Below, piece by piece: positions 1 through 12,300 of a stretch of DNA of 64,000 nucleotides; the first letter of the stretch is position 1; each line of letters opens with the position of its first letter. A program made the translations under genes and the position numbers. The notes beneath the pieces were generated by a model, which was not told where the DNA came from, did no database searches, and saw only the letters and a program-made list of their open reading frames with translations. The stretch comes from Diospyros lotus (lineage: Eukaryota; Streptophyta; Magnoliopsida; Ericales; Ebenaceae): contig NC_068347.1 of assembly GCF_014633365.1 (NCBI RefSeq), forward strand, positions 21,722,433 to 21,786,432, in the 5' to 3' direction.

Positions 1-640
1 CCTATAATTTCTCATGATTTCCTATATACATACATAATTTGTCACTAAAAATGTAAATTTATAATTGTTACAGGCATTTTTTACACCACTTTGGGCTATT
101 GTCTGGACTCTTTGGTCTGGGAATAGTCCAATGATTGAGCCCAACCTCTTGAGACCTAATGGACCTAAGGTTAAGGACATCTCAGCGAGGTCACATAATT
201 GCTAAAGCACGAGCTCCGAGCATAATAGTAAGCGAGCTCCCAATAATGCCTCTAGCTCGTTGGCCGACCCGATCAACTCGCAAAACGAACCATAAAGCAG
301 GATACCCAGAAATGGTGTCCACTTGTCTTATCCGTAGCAAACCAAGTCCTAGATAGTGCGAAACTTTTTCTCTTGATTTTATAGAGATGTTAAGGACACA
401 TTGTCCCCCCACGATGTGACCCACTGCTTTGAACTTTATGTAAATTGTAAATACCCCACACTATAAATAGATTATCAAAAACTATTATACAGATATGAAG
501 AAATGCATATTGTTACTCTGCTAAAATGATCAGAGAGTAGTCGTGGATTATGCATCATTTTGATCGAACTACATAAAAATTCTCGCGTATTGCCTGTTGA
601 TTGTGCTATTATTTTCTTCCCCTCGTGTTTGTGATCATTC
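1..640. repeat. LTR-like fragment, left part outside window
   Basis: No gene is visible here. The segment has the layout of the downstream half of a plant LTR: a moderately GC-rich block, a TATA-like CTATAAATAG at 461-470, then a leader-like stretch (AACTACATAAAAATTCTCG near 570) of the kind often seen just before the end of gypsy or copia LTRs. Two opposed short reading frames at 159-424 show no recognisable domain. Without the other end or a target duplication the family cannot be fixed. Confidence 0.35.
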
Positions 641-847
641 TATCAGTACGGGCTAATGAATCAAAGTCAATCAATTGTTAACGTCGACAATAATTTACTT
701 CCACTTCATGTCACGTGTGACTTTTGAGTCAGGAGAGGGAGATACTTTAGTTTGTGAAAGCAAAGCATGAGACTTCGAGTGCGATCTAATTAAAATATTT
801 GTTGAGATTAATCTTACCCTTATTAGAAAAAACCAAAATATGAGGCT

Positions 848-1357
848 TCATTCTCTTTGGTTTTTAATTTTCAATTTTGAATTTTGAATTCATTTTCAGT
901 TTTCTGTTTTGATAGTCTGTTTTTAGAAAATTGAAAATGCGTTCTCTTTGTCATTTTGAAAAACTATTTCTCAAAACAGAAAATTAGAAAACGCGTTCTC
1001 TTTGAAATTTTGAAAATAAATTTTTAATGATATTTTATTCAATAAATTTAATTATTCAGTAAATTAAAAATATTTAATATTTATAAATTATTAAAAAAAT
1101 ATCTACATTTTAAAGTTAATGAATTTTGTAATATTTTTTCTATTATAATAATAAATATATGAATGAATAAATAAATAAATATGTTTTGAATTTTGAATTT
1201 TTTTTAGATGAAAACACTCAAAATAATTTTTTTTAGTTTTGAGTTTTTTTTATAATTTTTTTTTATTTTTAAAAATATATTTTTAAAAATAATAAAAATA
1301 ACGTATTTTTAATATTTTAAAAAATTAAAAATTAAAAATAACTTGGAAATAACGGAG
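848..1357. mobile_element. AT-rich MITE-like insertion with 9-bp target duplication
   Basis: A block of about 510 bases, extremely AT-rich, is bracketed by the direct repeat TATGAGGCT at 839-847 and 1358-1366. Inside, the phrase GCGTTCTCTTTG is repeated (near 939 and 993). The terminal inverted repeats are weak. A 9-bp duplication would suit a Mutator-like non-autonomous element, but the class is an inference. Confidence 0.5.
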
Positions 1358-1366
1358 TATGAGGCT

Positions 1367-2696
1367 CCCTTCCCATCTCTTCTCTTCTCGTAAAATAGAA
1401 GTTATGATGAGCTGTGGAGTGGCTTTAGCCATCATGGTCATGGTGGGCTTGCAACAGCGTGGAAGGCGTAAGGAGTGAACAAATGCACGTGCAGCGACGT
1501 GTTTCTCACGTGCCCTGGCTTTAGACCTTCCTCGAGAAGCTCATCATTCAAGCATCATATTGTCCTAATTCATTATACCAAAATTTAATTTTTTGATAAA
1601 ATTAATTGAAATTATCTATTTTAGCATGGAGCTTCCTTTCCATTTTATGATAATAATAATTGGTCGCAGTGCTATGTTTATATAAAATTATTATATATAA
1701 CAGTGGTGTTCCGTAATGCATAAACTTATATTTATTTAATTAGATGTATGCACGTGGAGAGTTGAGAGGAAACAGAGTGGAAGAGATGTAAGAGGAGACT
1801 TGTAGACGTGGCATGTGGGTTAATATTGTATTCCACTGTCAACTTAGTCTTAATGCCTAGCATGTTATAAATTATTCCAATCCATTATTATCTAATACAT
1901 TAATTAGACAAATTAAGTACACAATTATTAGACATATTATATTAACTAAGTAACGTTTGTGTAAAACAATCTAGGAATAGTAAAATTAGTGAAGCATAAT
2001 CATTAAAGATAGTAGATGTGAGTGTTCACTCTATACGTGACCCTTCAATTTGAACAAATATTAAATAATACCATATTTTCTTTTATATAAGATCGGATGA
2101 CAAAATGAATATATCCCTAGAGATATGGATAGATTGACATCACCAAGGATAAAAAAAAACCCATTTTAAAAAGAGGCAGAGAAGTTTTTGTTCTTTTTGT
2201 AATTACGGCAAAGAAGCACTCTACCCACCATATAAATGTATCAATTTACTCTCCCATTTATTTAGGTCATGAGTTACGGAGGGTCTATACATTGCTTTTC
2301 ATTTCGAGATTTGAAATTTTAAATTTGAGTCATTTGCTCATTTGAAATAATCACACACTATACAATTCATAAGTTTAAAGATAAGATGTTTCTTATTAAC
2401 GATTTTCTCAATGTCTTAAGTAATACTACCACGACTCTATTAAATTAAAGCAACACATTAATAGTAATGCTTGTTGTTTTTAAATAAAGTACAATTATTA
2501 TATATTATTTTTAGTTTTTCAACACTCACATTAATTAATAATAAATATATGAGTATCTTGAAACACTTATCAATTAATAAATTAAATTGTTTGCATGCTA
2601 TAAAAAATAAAGTTATTAAATATACCTTAAAGACACTTGGTTAACATTAAAAAAAAAGAAGTAATAATAATAATTGTCTTAAGACACAGTAAATTT
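1367..2696. other. AT-rich intergenic DNA, no gene seen
   Basis: Both strands are dense in stop codons. I see no splice-compatible exon with a recognisable protein and no clear repeat boundaries. The segment ends at the left LTR of the 11.9-kb retrotransposon. Confidence 0.6.
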
Positions 2697-3538
2697 TGTT
2701 ATTGTCAAACTACAATAATTAAATTTTATTTTTTTTGGGATCAACCGAAGCAGAGTATTTCACCGAATCTAAGGGTCTGAGATACTATTAGTGCGGTCAA
2801 CTGGATTGGAGCCAGATGAGTGGTCTCCGGAGCTTTCGAGACAAGATGTCTGGAAGGGCCTTCAATGAGCTAATGATGAGGGGCCCTGATGGGTCTTCGG
2901 TAAGCAGGGCTTCTGATTTTCGAGAAAGCAGGGCTTGAACTTGGTCTGCGAGTAAAGGAGTGGTCAGAAAGGCACGCGGGAGACTCCCCCACACGAGCCC
3001 TTCGATGCCTAAGTTAGACAACAGTTCGAGAGAAATATCCAAAGTCTGTATATGAAAGGCCAATGTAAGATATATATGGCATGTAGATATTTTGTGTCTC
3101 AAAAAGAGAGGTGTGTGGCTTGTAGAGAGAGATAACATGATAGCCGAATGGATTGAGAAAGTCAAGAGAGAAATTAGTCAGCCAAAAAAACCATTCACCT
3201 TCAAAGAGATGCATATTTATAGACGAGTTTGGTGGGACCCATAGATAACTCTTTTGGGGACTGCATAAAGAAAGCTGGAAGGACTAGAGATGTCTTCAGG
3301 GTGAAGCACCCCAATGGCTATCTCTAGGTGGCCCAAAGAGACTTTGGGGCCACTAGCTGGCTTGGGTTTAGGAAATCAGAAAGGTATCCTTAGACTTATG
3401 CAAAATGAATGAGACTAGACCATTCCTAGGGGACCTTTCAGAGGACCCGGGAGGCTATTTTCTAGGAGGCTCTATGGGAAAGGAATCATCGAAAAATTTC
3501 TCAAGACTTAGGAAAATTTTAGGGTACACCCCATAACA
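2697..3538 (-). repeat. 3' LTR of the minus-strand 11.9-kb element
   Basis: It aligns over its length with 13776-14576. Shared landmarks are the TTGTCAAACTACAA edge, a GAGGTCAACTGG-like phrase, a CACACGAG/CACACGGG segment and the closing GGAAAATTTTA. Read on the minus strand it begins TGTTATGGGG. It contains a minus-strand TATA-like box near 3211. The two copies differ by many substitutions and small indels, so the insertion is old. Confidence 0.75.
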
Positions 3539-3840
3539 ATAACTCCCCACTCTTGCTTTGGACTAAAAGGTGAAGGGAAGAGTAAAATAAATATGGGTGT
3601 TTGATGGCTCATGGGGAGAAAGTCTCTGGGGGACTCACGATGCTTGGCCTACTGATAGCCACGGCTATAAATTGGAGATGGTTCTTGATGGGCCACACTT
3701 TTTTCCCCCAAAATCCAAAGTCATCTAGAGCTTCCTAAAAACTCATGTCATTCTAGAGACCTTTTGCTGCTCTCGACCCCCGAAGATTTTGATCCTCCAG
3801 AAGATACTTTGCTCAGAAAAGTCTAACTTTTTGAGGTAAA

Positions 3841-6800
3841 ATGGATTTTGAACAACCTCCTACTGATATTATCATTTCCCCACAAATAAGACCCTTAATT
3901 TTAAGAGGCAAAGCCGCCAAACATTTCACACCATCCTATTGTATCCTGAATTCATGGAAACTAAGAGGTCTTAGAGAGAATGAACTTATGGCCACTATTA
4001 GGGGAGGATCGATAAGGATTCATTTAGATAGCCTACAAACGGGCCTTAGACTGTTATTGCACCCTTTGGGGATGCAATTTTTGAGAGGGGAAATACTGGT
4101 GTCGACCTAGTTGCATTCAAATGATTGGAGTCATGCTAGTGGGATTTTTTGTCTTTTGCAAGAAGCGAGGGGTGGAACTCACGATGTCTTTATTGCACTG
4201 CTTCTATCACACTCACACCATATGAGAGGAGAAGGAATCTGTGTCCCTCTAGAGGACGCACATCAAGCTTAAATTATTTAGGGGTGGACCTAAGAAAATA
4301 GATGATTTCGAGACTAAATGGTTAGTAGTCAATCCACCTATAAGTCCTCGCGATATTAACGCACTAAGAGAATAAGGAGTGTGAGAGGCGATTGGTCGGA
4401 TGTTGATTCATTGGTGAAGGGACCATCAGGATGAAATTAATAAACTGGTCGAATGGGGCTCGGTATTTTTATCAAATTTAATAAATGATACACGTCTTAT
4501 CGAGACGGGATGGATGGTTGTTGAAGGGAGCGATAGCGCTAGTCCTTTAGAATTGGTCAATTCTCAAACGGTCGTGTTTGCATCATCCTTTTCGTTAGAT
4601 GACAACAAGATAGGGAGGAATGTGATAGAGATGACGAAAATGTGGATATTATAAGGGACTCGGATGCAGCCGGAGAGGAAGAAGAAGGGCTTGAAAGGGA
4701 TTTGTTAAGCCAACTTGCTCATATTAATTAAGTTTTGATGATTAAAAAAATATTTTTATGATATAAATATATTTCTTTCTCATATAAAAAATAAATTTAT
4801 TTTGAATTAAATGTGGGTACAAAGAGTAAATTTATTTTAAATTAAAGGTGGATTATTTTTAGACATGTTTCCTACTTTTGATCATTTATGTCTCAAAAGT
4901 TTATGTTTGAATTTTCATTTATTGATAAATATTTTTATTACTTATGCAAAAAGTATATTTATTTTTAATTAAAAGAGAATTACTTTTAGACATGTTTTCT
5001 TTTTCTCATACAAAAAGTAAATTTATTTTGAATTAAAGACAATTGATTTTAGATATGTTTTCTCTTACTTATGTAAAAAGTAAATTTATTTTGAATTAAA
5101 GGAGATTGCTTTTATATATGTTCTCTTGTTTTAATCATTTATATCTCAAAAGTTTATATTTAAATTTTGAAATCTTGATTTCTTATGCAAAAAATAAAAT
5201 TATTTTGAATTAAAGGTAAAACATATTTTCATATTGTTTGATAAAATCTAAACACTTTTTGAATTTCAAATTTCATATTAATCATTTCTTTAGTGGCTAA
5301 AATGCTTATAAATACCCCCTCCAAACTCATTTTTTGAGTATCTATTGCACATTGCATATCCAAATCTCTCAAACTAATTTTTAAGTATTCCAAGACTCTC
5401 AAATGTTCATTATTCATCCACTGAAGAGCCACAAGGCAAGAGGAGAAAAAGAGATCGCAAAGCCAAATCTGATCTTCTCCATTCAAACTGAGGTCACCGT
5501 TTATTTATTTATTTAAAAATTATTGTCTTGTATATTCTGTGATTAATTATTTATTTGTGTCCAAGTGTGGATAAATTATTTGTAACAATTAAATTATCAT
5601 CGTGGATTGTATAGGTTTCCTAGAACCGTTAAAATGTAGGTAAATCTAGTTTTCAAGGTAAGACAGGAAGAAAACTTTGGTGTAGTGGTTGTCTAGAACC
5701 CATTGTAATCTAGGTGTGTATCTAGTTTCCACACTAGTTTCCAAGAAGAGTTAGTGTGGAAACCTTGATGATTTTGATTTAGTGAAACCCCAAGGGTGGT
5801 TAGACCTTGGCAGAGTGAAGTAGGTATATGTGAAGACACCGAACCACTATAAATTGTATTGTGCCTCATTGTATTTATTTTTGTTATATCTTGTGGCTTA
5901 CATTTATTATTAATCTCAAATATAATTTATTATATTTATCAAATATATATTTTTCAATAAAATCATTAATCAAGAATATTCATTAAAATTGAGAAAAATT
6001 TTAATCACTCAATTCACCCCTCTCTTGAGTGGCCATACCCTAAGGGACCAACAGGATTCAAACTCTAAGGGTGCTTACCCTGACCCTTATCTTTTTACTT
6101 GGCGCTTTAAAGCTTTTTTAATATTGATATTCGATAATTACACTGATGATTGGATTGAATTTGTAGAGATGAGGTGGCGTCAGAGAGTGACACAAGCTAA
6201 GCAGCAAGAATCAGAACAACAAGTGCAGGAGGCCCTTCAGAGAACACAACTACAGGCTACCCAGGCCCTTCCTTTGCTAAAAGAAACCCGATGGGAGAGT
6301 CTTTACAAGCCCAAGGGAAGAAAAAGGCCAGAACAAATGGAAAGGGGTCCATCTCGGATGGGACTTCTATGGACCCTATTTCAAATGATTTTTTAACTTT
6401 TCTATAACAGATATTCTGCCATCTCCTCCACCTATTGGCGGGATTATTGAGATTGGAGAGATTCTGGAGCCATCACCACTGAGTCTGGGAGCTCAAGCAG
6501 TTATAGCGGCTGACCAGGCCCAATGGGAAGCAAAGGAGGATTCTAAAGCCTAAGCAGAGCTAAAATGGCACCATGGCTAGAGCCGAGCCATAGTAATTTA
6601 CCTTTTTCTGTAGCCGATAGAGCGGCATGTGTAGAGAGAGATGGCTTTAGAATCTAAGGCTCATTCACCTTTATTTCCAAATTGGGGCCTCGTCTATCAA
6701 AGAGTAGCGCCAGCAGGGGGCCATAATTTGAAGGGACATGAATTTTTGGTTCGCCCAGGCCTGTTGAACACAAACAATGTTTTGGAGCCAAGCGTTGCGA

Positions 6801-7790
6801 CGAGGCTCATGTATACCACGATAATGCCACGAGACGAGCCAAGGTATGCAAGGAGCACACAGAGCCAGCTTAATACTGAAAGGCAATATTTAGCATAGGT
6901 ATGGAAGATTTTGAATTTCTTTTCACTACTTCCTCTTATTTTATTGTGGTTTCTGATGTTTAGGCTTTTACTTAATAGAGAATGCAGGGCCAGGCAATGG
7001 CCACAATGAAGGCTCGGGAAGATCTAATTAAAGTCGAGAAAGACAAAAGCTGGATGGTCCGCTGCACCATTCATTTGAGAGACAACATAAGACACTTAGA
7101 GCAAGAGGTTCGAGACCTCAACGAGTACAAGGAATAGGCTTTCTGGCTAGTACAAGGAGGCAAAAAATGAGACTCCTTGAGGGGGAATGCTGATAAACTT
7201 AGGGAGACCGAGACATTACTATAAGGGGTTTAACTCCACCGTGTTAGCTAAACTCAAGTGAGCCATGCAAGAAAGAGATAGCGCTCATTCCCAATTTCAA
7301 GAGGAAAAAAAGTGGGCTAACGAGCTGTCTAACCAGCTCGAGGGGACGAGCATTGAGAAAATCAAGGTCGAGACAGTTAAAGAATATCGGTTGTCCCAAG
7401 TGTGCTTTGAGGAGAAAGAAATATATGCCTCAGGCTTTACAAAATATGGATTTTACTTGGCCCGAGAATATTAGATAGAACACGACTAGCCATCAATTTT
7501 TCGAACATCGTCTTCTTGAGCAACTAAATTAGGGACATCCGCGATAGCGAGACTATGGGGATCCCGATCCTACACCGCCTAAGGAATTTTTGAATGAAAA
7601 TGTGAAGGATCTTGCCAAGCTTACCAGTCCATAGAGCCCATACATACCGGAGCCAAACACGTCGGCTGATTAGGGTTTAGAGGCAACATAAGTCCTGGAG
7701 GACATTAAATTCATCGATTTAGATTTTACAGAAGGAGCTTTTGGTTAGGATGACAAGTTTCCTAGGGCTTTGATTTAGGAAAGATTTATT
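3841..7790 (+). pseudogene. Decayed antisense frame of the host retrotransposon
   Basis: Fragments of one former protein can be followed on the + strand. 3841-4110 (89 codons, with LDSLQTGLRLLLHPLG near its end) continues past a stop codon in the same frame to about 4260. After the nested solo LTR at 4703-6053, pieces rich in E, Q, K and R appear: 5989-6396, a 52-residue frame starting with the ATG at 6979, and 7265-7474. These look like coiled-coil segments (for example VRDLNEYKE). An acidic stretch follows up to about 7790. The overall pattern of a globular LDSLQxGLRxPLHP-type head and a coiled-coil tail resembles the extra antisense proteins of Tat-lineage retrotransposons and the loosely named plant transposon protein family. 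Stops and frameshifts make it a pseudogene. Function is unknown, and family membership is recognised by eye only. Confidence 0.5.
4703..6053 (+). mobile_element. Solo LTR (family A, copia-like), TSD GGATT
   Basis: The segment starts TGTTAAGCC and ends GGGACCAACA, and is bracketed by the direct repeat GGATT (4698-4702 and 6054-6058). No internal coding region is present, so it is a solo LTR left by recombination. It interrupts the antisense frame of the host element. The left third holds several sub-repeats built on AAAAAGTAAATTTATTTTGA (about 4960-5210). Related copies are at 45608-46732 plus 55156-55368, and reversed at 26575-27492. The ending, AATTCACCCCTCTC followed by GGGACCAACA, is like that of Ty1/copia LTRs of the SIRE group, which is an inference. 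Confidence 0.8.
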
Positions 7791-7939
7791 GCTGCCCCCT
7801 TACCCTCTTTTATTTTTTTCTTAGCTCATTATTCTTTTTTTTATTTTGCGAACTTAAATAGATACAAATACAATGAGCCTTTGTAATATCCCGCATTTAG
7901 CGATAGGAAGGTCCGAGACAACTTATGCTGATGGGCCTA

Positions 7940-8017
7940 CGCAAACTTCCCAAGGGGGTCACCCATCCTTGGATTACCCCAGGTTAAGCACGCTTAACTT
8001 GGGAGTTCTTTGCCAAC
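7940..8017 (-). repeat. 5S rRNA-derived segment in Cassandra left LTR
   Basis: Read on the minus strand, the order AAGAACTCCC, AGTTAAGCGTGCTTAA, GGATGGGTGACC, CTTGGGAAG follows the central and 3' part of plant 5S rRNA, covering the internal RNA polymerase III control region. It is not a working 5S gene: the 5' part is divergent and the copy is embedded in an LTR. Confidence 0.85.
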
Positions 8018-8352
8018 ATTCAGCCCAAAAGGTATCCACCTGGTGTTGTTTCTTTCCTTACCTATCCTCGATATATACTATTCTCCTCTGGGCTCCCGGG
8101 GTATTACATTCTCTCCCCTTGAGCACATGACGTCCTCATCATGCGACCTTACAACTGGTCCCAGATCTTCTCCCCCTGGGGGCTGTCATCCTAGAAACCT
8201 GCCAGAAGTCATTCCTTGTACAGGCCATCGAGCCCCGACGCCACTCCCCGCCCTCATCGGACCGCCTTCGCCAAGGGTCGACTCTGATACCACCTGTAAC
8301 ATCCTGCATCGAGCGATAGGAAGGTCTAGGACAACTTACCCTGATGGGCTAC

Positions 8353-8430
8353 CCGAACTTCCCAAAGGGGTCACTCATCCTTGGATTACCCCAGGTTAAG
8401 CACGCTTAACTTGGGAGTTCTTTACCAACA
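8353..8430 (-). repeat. 5S rRNA-derived segment in Cassandra right LTR
   Basis: Second copy of the 5S-like segment. It matches the left-LTR copy except for scattered changes, for example GGATGAGTGACC here against GGATGGGTGACC on the left. Being in the 5' LTR for the minus-strand element, this copy is where transcription of the element would start. Confidence 0.85.
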
Positions 8431-9385
8431 TTCAGCCCAAAATGTATCCAACTGGTGTTGTTTCCTTCCTTACCTATCCTCGATATATACTATTCTCCTC
8501 TAGGCTCCCAGGGTATTACAACCTTCTTTTGGGATTGGATTGGTATTTGGATGACTAAGCAAGAGTTTACCGTGAATACGATCTATATGAATGCATGAAG
8601 CATAAATGAGAACAAAATAATTTAACTGTTATCGACATAAATGTGCCCTTTTCTTTGAGTAGGGTCTGAGTACTTGTGTTTCTGCATATTCATGGGCATA
8701 CAAAGAGAATCCAGCTCCTTAGTGCAATAGAGAGGCTGGCCTCCTCCAACTCGTGGAGGGTAAAATAGTTGAATAATATATAAATGTATTGAAATGATGA
8801 AATAACTTCAAGGATGTCGGTATACTTGTCAGGGTAATAGGAAATACCTGGCCTTGAGACATTATAATATTCAAAGGTCCAGAAAAAGATATAAATTATC
8901 ATGTATCTGACATCAACTGGGAGTACCATTGTCGCCACTTGCTATTAGGGGTGAGACGACACATGCCCGAGTCCATCGACTACCTTTGACCTACCGACCT
9001 CATCCGTGGCTGGAATGTCGCCATTATACCCCGGGCCATGAGAGAGAGAAAGGACATTGACCCATAAAGTCCCTTTGTGGAAAGGTCTGGTCATGAAGAG
9101 TGGTGCACAGTCCTAGGTGCCCTAGTATAATGGAAGGGGTGAATACTAATGGACTTGCAAAACATAAGTGATTTCTTAAAACTCCAATGGCTGTGAGAAT
9201 GCACAGGGCCTGTGGAGCAATCATTTAGAGGAAGTGACCCTAGTCTTTGCATCTAAAGACAATGGAACTGTCTGAATAGATATGAATTGGGCCCATATAA
9301 AAGAATTTTGAGTGGAGAAGAAAATGGGCCCTAATGGCACAGAGCATGCTTGAAGGCACTCTATTTTGGTGACACGATTCAGTGT

Positions 9386-12300
9386 CCTACATCTGCAATT
9401 TTGTTTTGGCAGTTTAGTGAGATTTTCCCTAGGCCACCTACGTTCGCAATCGGAATATCAATATTTTGTTGAAGCGGTTCGGCGAAGCGCCTGCTTCTGC
9501 AATTATAATGTTTTGTCGAAACAATTTAACAAAATGCCTACTTCCGCTGTAACATCTTGAAATTTGAAAAATAAATAATGATTATTAATTTTGGGGTTTG
9601 AAGTCATTATGGAATATTTGAGGAATTAAGAAAAAATGTTTATCTATGTTACTTTGAGAAAATGGATAAATAAGATAATTAATTATTTTATTTGGGAGAA
9701 GTTAATAATTATTTAATCCTACATTGGGAGTGATTTTTGATTTATTGGAATCGAATGATTTAGTGAATAGTTGATAATTATTAATTTAAATCGGGAACAC
9801 TTGATAATTATTAAATTATTTTATTTGAGATTATTACTGGGAATTTGTAAATTTAAAGGGAGATATTATTTTATTGGTTTTAATTGAAATGGGACTTTAT
9901 GATATTTTGTGGGTGCAACGCTGGAAGTATCATGTCGCAGTCATCAAAATAATAGCTTAAAGTTAGTGGTTGCAACATATATAACAAGTGGGCATGTGGG
10001 TCAGCTGATTGATAGCGTGCATGTGCACGTGGAAGGGCTGGGATCGAATTCCAGAGAGAGCAGGCGTGCGGCTGGGGAATAATTTTGATTTTAATCAGCA
10101 GCCCAGCCCCAAAACGACATCGTTTTGGGGCTAGGCGGTGGCACCAGCTAGCTGCCACGCGGCAGCTTCTGGTGGCTCAATTCTTTGGCTTTTTAAAAGC
10201 CAATTTCAGCGAAGCTTCCACCGAAATTTAACAGCGAACAGAGAGAAAGATAGGAAGAAGAAGAACAGTGCGCTCAGGGGCCATTTTTTAGGAGAAATTC
10301 AAGATTAAACTTGGTTTAAATGACTTTTAATTAGTCTAAAGAAATGTGTATTAATCATTCTGTACTGTTGAAATTTCGTTTTGAGTCCGATTTTATTAAT
10401 TTTGGGCGTTTATATTAATTTACAGTGTGTATTAATTTGGTGGTGTTTAAGCATGGAAACGTTGTAATCAACTTAAACGAGACAAGCTTCCTCTACCCTT
10501 GCGATCTCTTTCCATTTTGTGAACCCATCGCATTCCCTTAATTCGTTTCGATTTCGTGTATTAATTATACGAAATGAGGATTTTATTAGCGTGATTTAAT
10601 TTAAATTAAATATGAGACTCGTCGGGGTTTTATTTGTGGTGCGCCTACGTGGGATTTTAGACGGCTAAATTATTTATATTACACGGTTAGATTTAATTAA
10701 TGTGAGCCATGTTTTTATTAATCGTTAATAAATGTTTTACTTCACAGCGGGAGTGCAAGAAAAGCAAGAAACAGCCGTATAAAGGCAAGTTCCCAACCCT
10801 TTCCTCATGTTCTTTAATTCCTATGAGAGACTCTGTGGTTTCTCGTACTTTATCTCTTCCCTTACTTTAATTCGGCACCTACCATTATTTGTTGAGTTAT
10901 TATTATTGAGTTGTTATTCATTGGGTTTAATTTAAATTAAATCCGGGACTTCTAGAAATTTATTTGTTGTGAGCCTACGGGGGTTTGTACAGCCCCCATT
11001 CCTTTCGGAATGATGCCGAACCCGACTTGGGGACTAGGTTCTTAGACGTGTGGGTTTATTTACGATTTTCTCGGGTTTATTTATGGTTCGGTTAGAGCTA
11101 TCGAGCAGTGGGACAGGGGTCGGCTATTTGGTGATGTTGGGGTAGACTATTATACGGCCCTGAAGTGGACCGTCGAGTGGACACTCCTAGTCACTAGTCG
11201 TTGACCGGTGCCAAACACTGCTGATTAGCTCTGCCAGTATGTGATTTATTACATGATTTGATATGTTTTATTACCGTTCATGGTTTGATATACACATGGG
11301 TACAGGTTGCATGTGAGGATATTCATTTATTGAGTATGCTTGGACACGGACATTCTAGCTTGGTTAGGTTGCATCCAGCACGGACATATGTATCGCGTGT
11401 GGTTTACTATGTGGGCGGAGCATGGCCTGATGTCTGGATGTATGAGTGCCAGTGTATCACGTTGATGCTCATTACGCCATTGCATTTTGTGTGCATTGCA
11501 TGGTTACTGGCAATTCTCTAGTCTCGGACGGGAGGACCGTTCCGAGGGAGCCTATGGCTCGATTATTCTATGGCTCGGGTGTCAGGAGTACCGACGCAGG
11601 CACACGGGTGTCGAGAGCACCGACCTGGGATGACATGCACAGGTTTGTGGAGATATATGTTGCCTTTCAGGGCAGCGGCAAGTTGGTATAAGACTTGGGT
11701 GTCGTGTGTCTTGTGTGGGCCCCGAAGACCGGTATGGGCTTTTATTTATACTTTTATTCTGTGTTGTGCGTCTCATGACTTGTGTGTACTTGGGGGTTAG
11801 TGTTCTGGGGTGAGTTTATTGGATATACTTAGCCTTCACCTTTCCTTTCTTTATGCTTCCTGAGTCTCTCGACTTACTTTGTTTTCCATCATTCCAGGTA
11901 GTACCAACGTGAGTCAAGGGCAAATGAGATATTTTCTAGTGGCAGAATCTGTATGGTGTACAGGCAGTCCTGTTAGTCCCTGTCAACTCTGATGGTTGAG
12001 TAGGATTTACTCTATTATTTTTACCGTGCTGGGTCATTCCTTGAGTCTCGTGTATGTCGGCACAGGAGTCTGTATTCATTTATTTATCTTGTGACCGTTG
12101 TGCTAGCGGTGTTCCCGTGGTGCATGCATGATTATAGTTTCGTTTCCGTTGTTTTAATTCTAGTGTATGCATGTCAGGGTGGTCTTTGTCTTGTGTTCCA
12201 TTCTTTTCCCTTCCGTAAGCGCTCCCGTTCGGGTAGTCCAGATGGTAGGGATATCCGGGCGGAGGTGCTTACATCCGCTATGATAAGATTTTGTTGAAGC

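Larger units (their letters stand above)
7882..8520 (-). mobile_element. Complete Cassandra TRIM retrotransposon
   Basis: A terminal-repeat retrotransposon in miniature, 639 bases long. Left LTR 7882-8108 begins TGTAATATCC and ends GGTATTACA. Right LTR 8295-8520 begins TGTAACATCC and ends GGTATTACA. The internal part is only 186 bases. On the minus strand a primer-binding site TGGTATCAGAG, complementary to initiator tRNA-Met, follows the 5' LTR (8282-8292), and a purine tract AAGGGGAGAGAA precedes the 3' LTR (8109-8120). Each LTR holds 5S-rRNA-derived sequence on the minus strand, including GTTAAGCGTGCTT and GGATGGGTGACC-like parts, the hallmark of Cassandra. The flanks GCCTT (7877-7881) and ACCTT (8521-8525) are a target duplication with one mismatch. 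It encodes no protein and depends on other elements in trans. Confidence 0.93.

Noticed and set aside
7940..8430. Possible 5S rRNA gene
   Set aside because: Only part of the 5S sequence is present, twice, and inside the LTRs of a Cassandra element.
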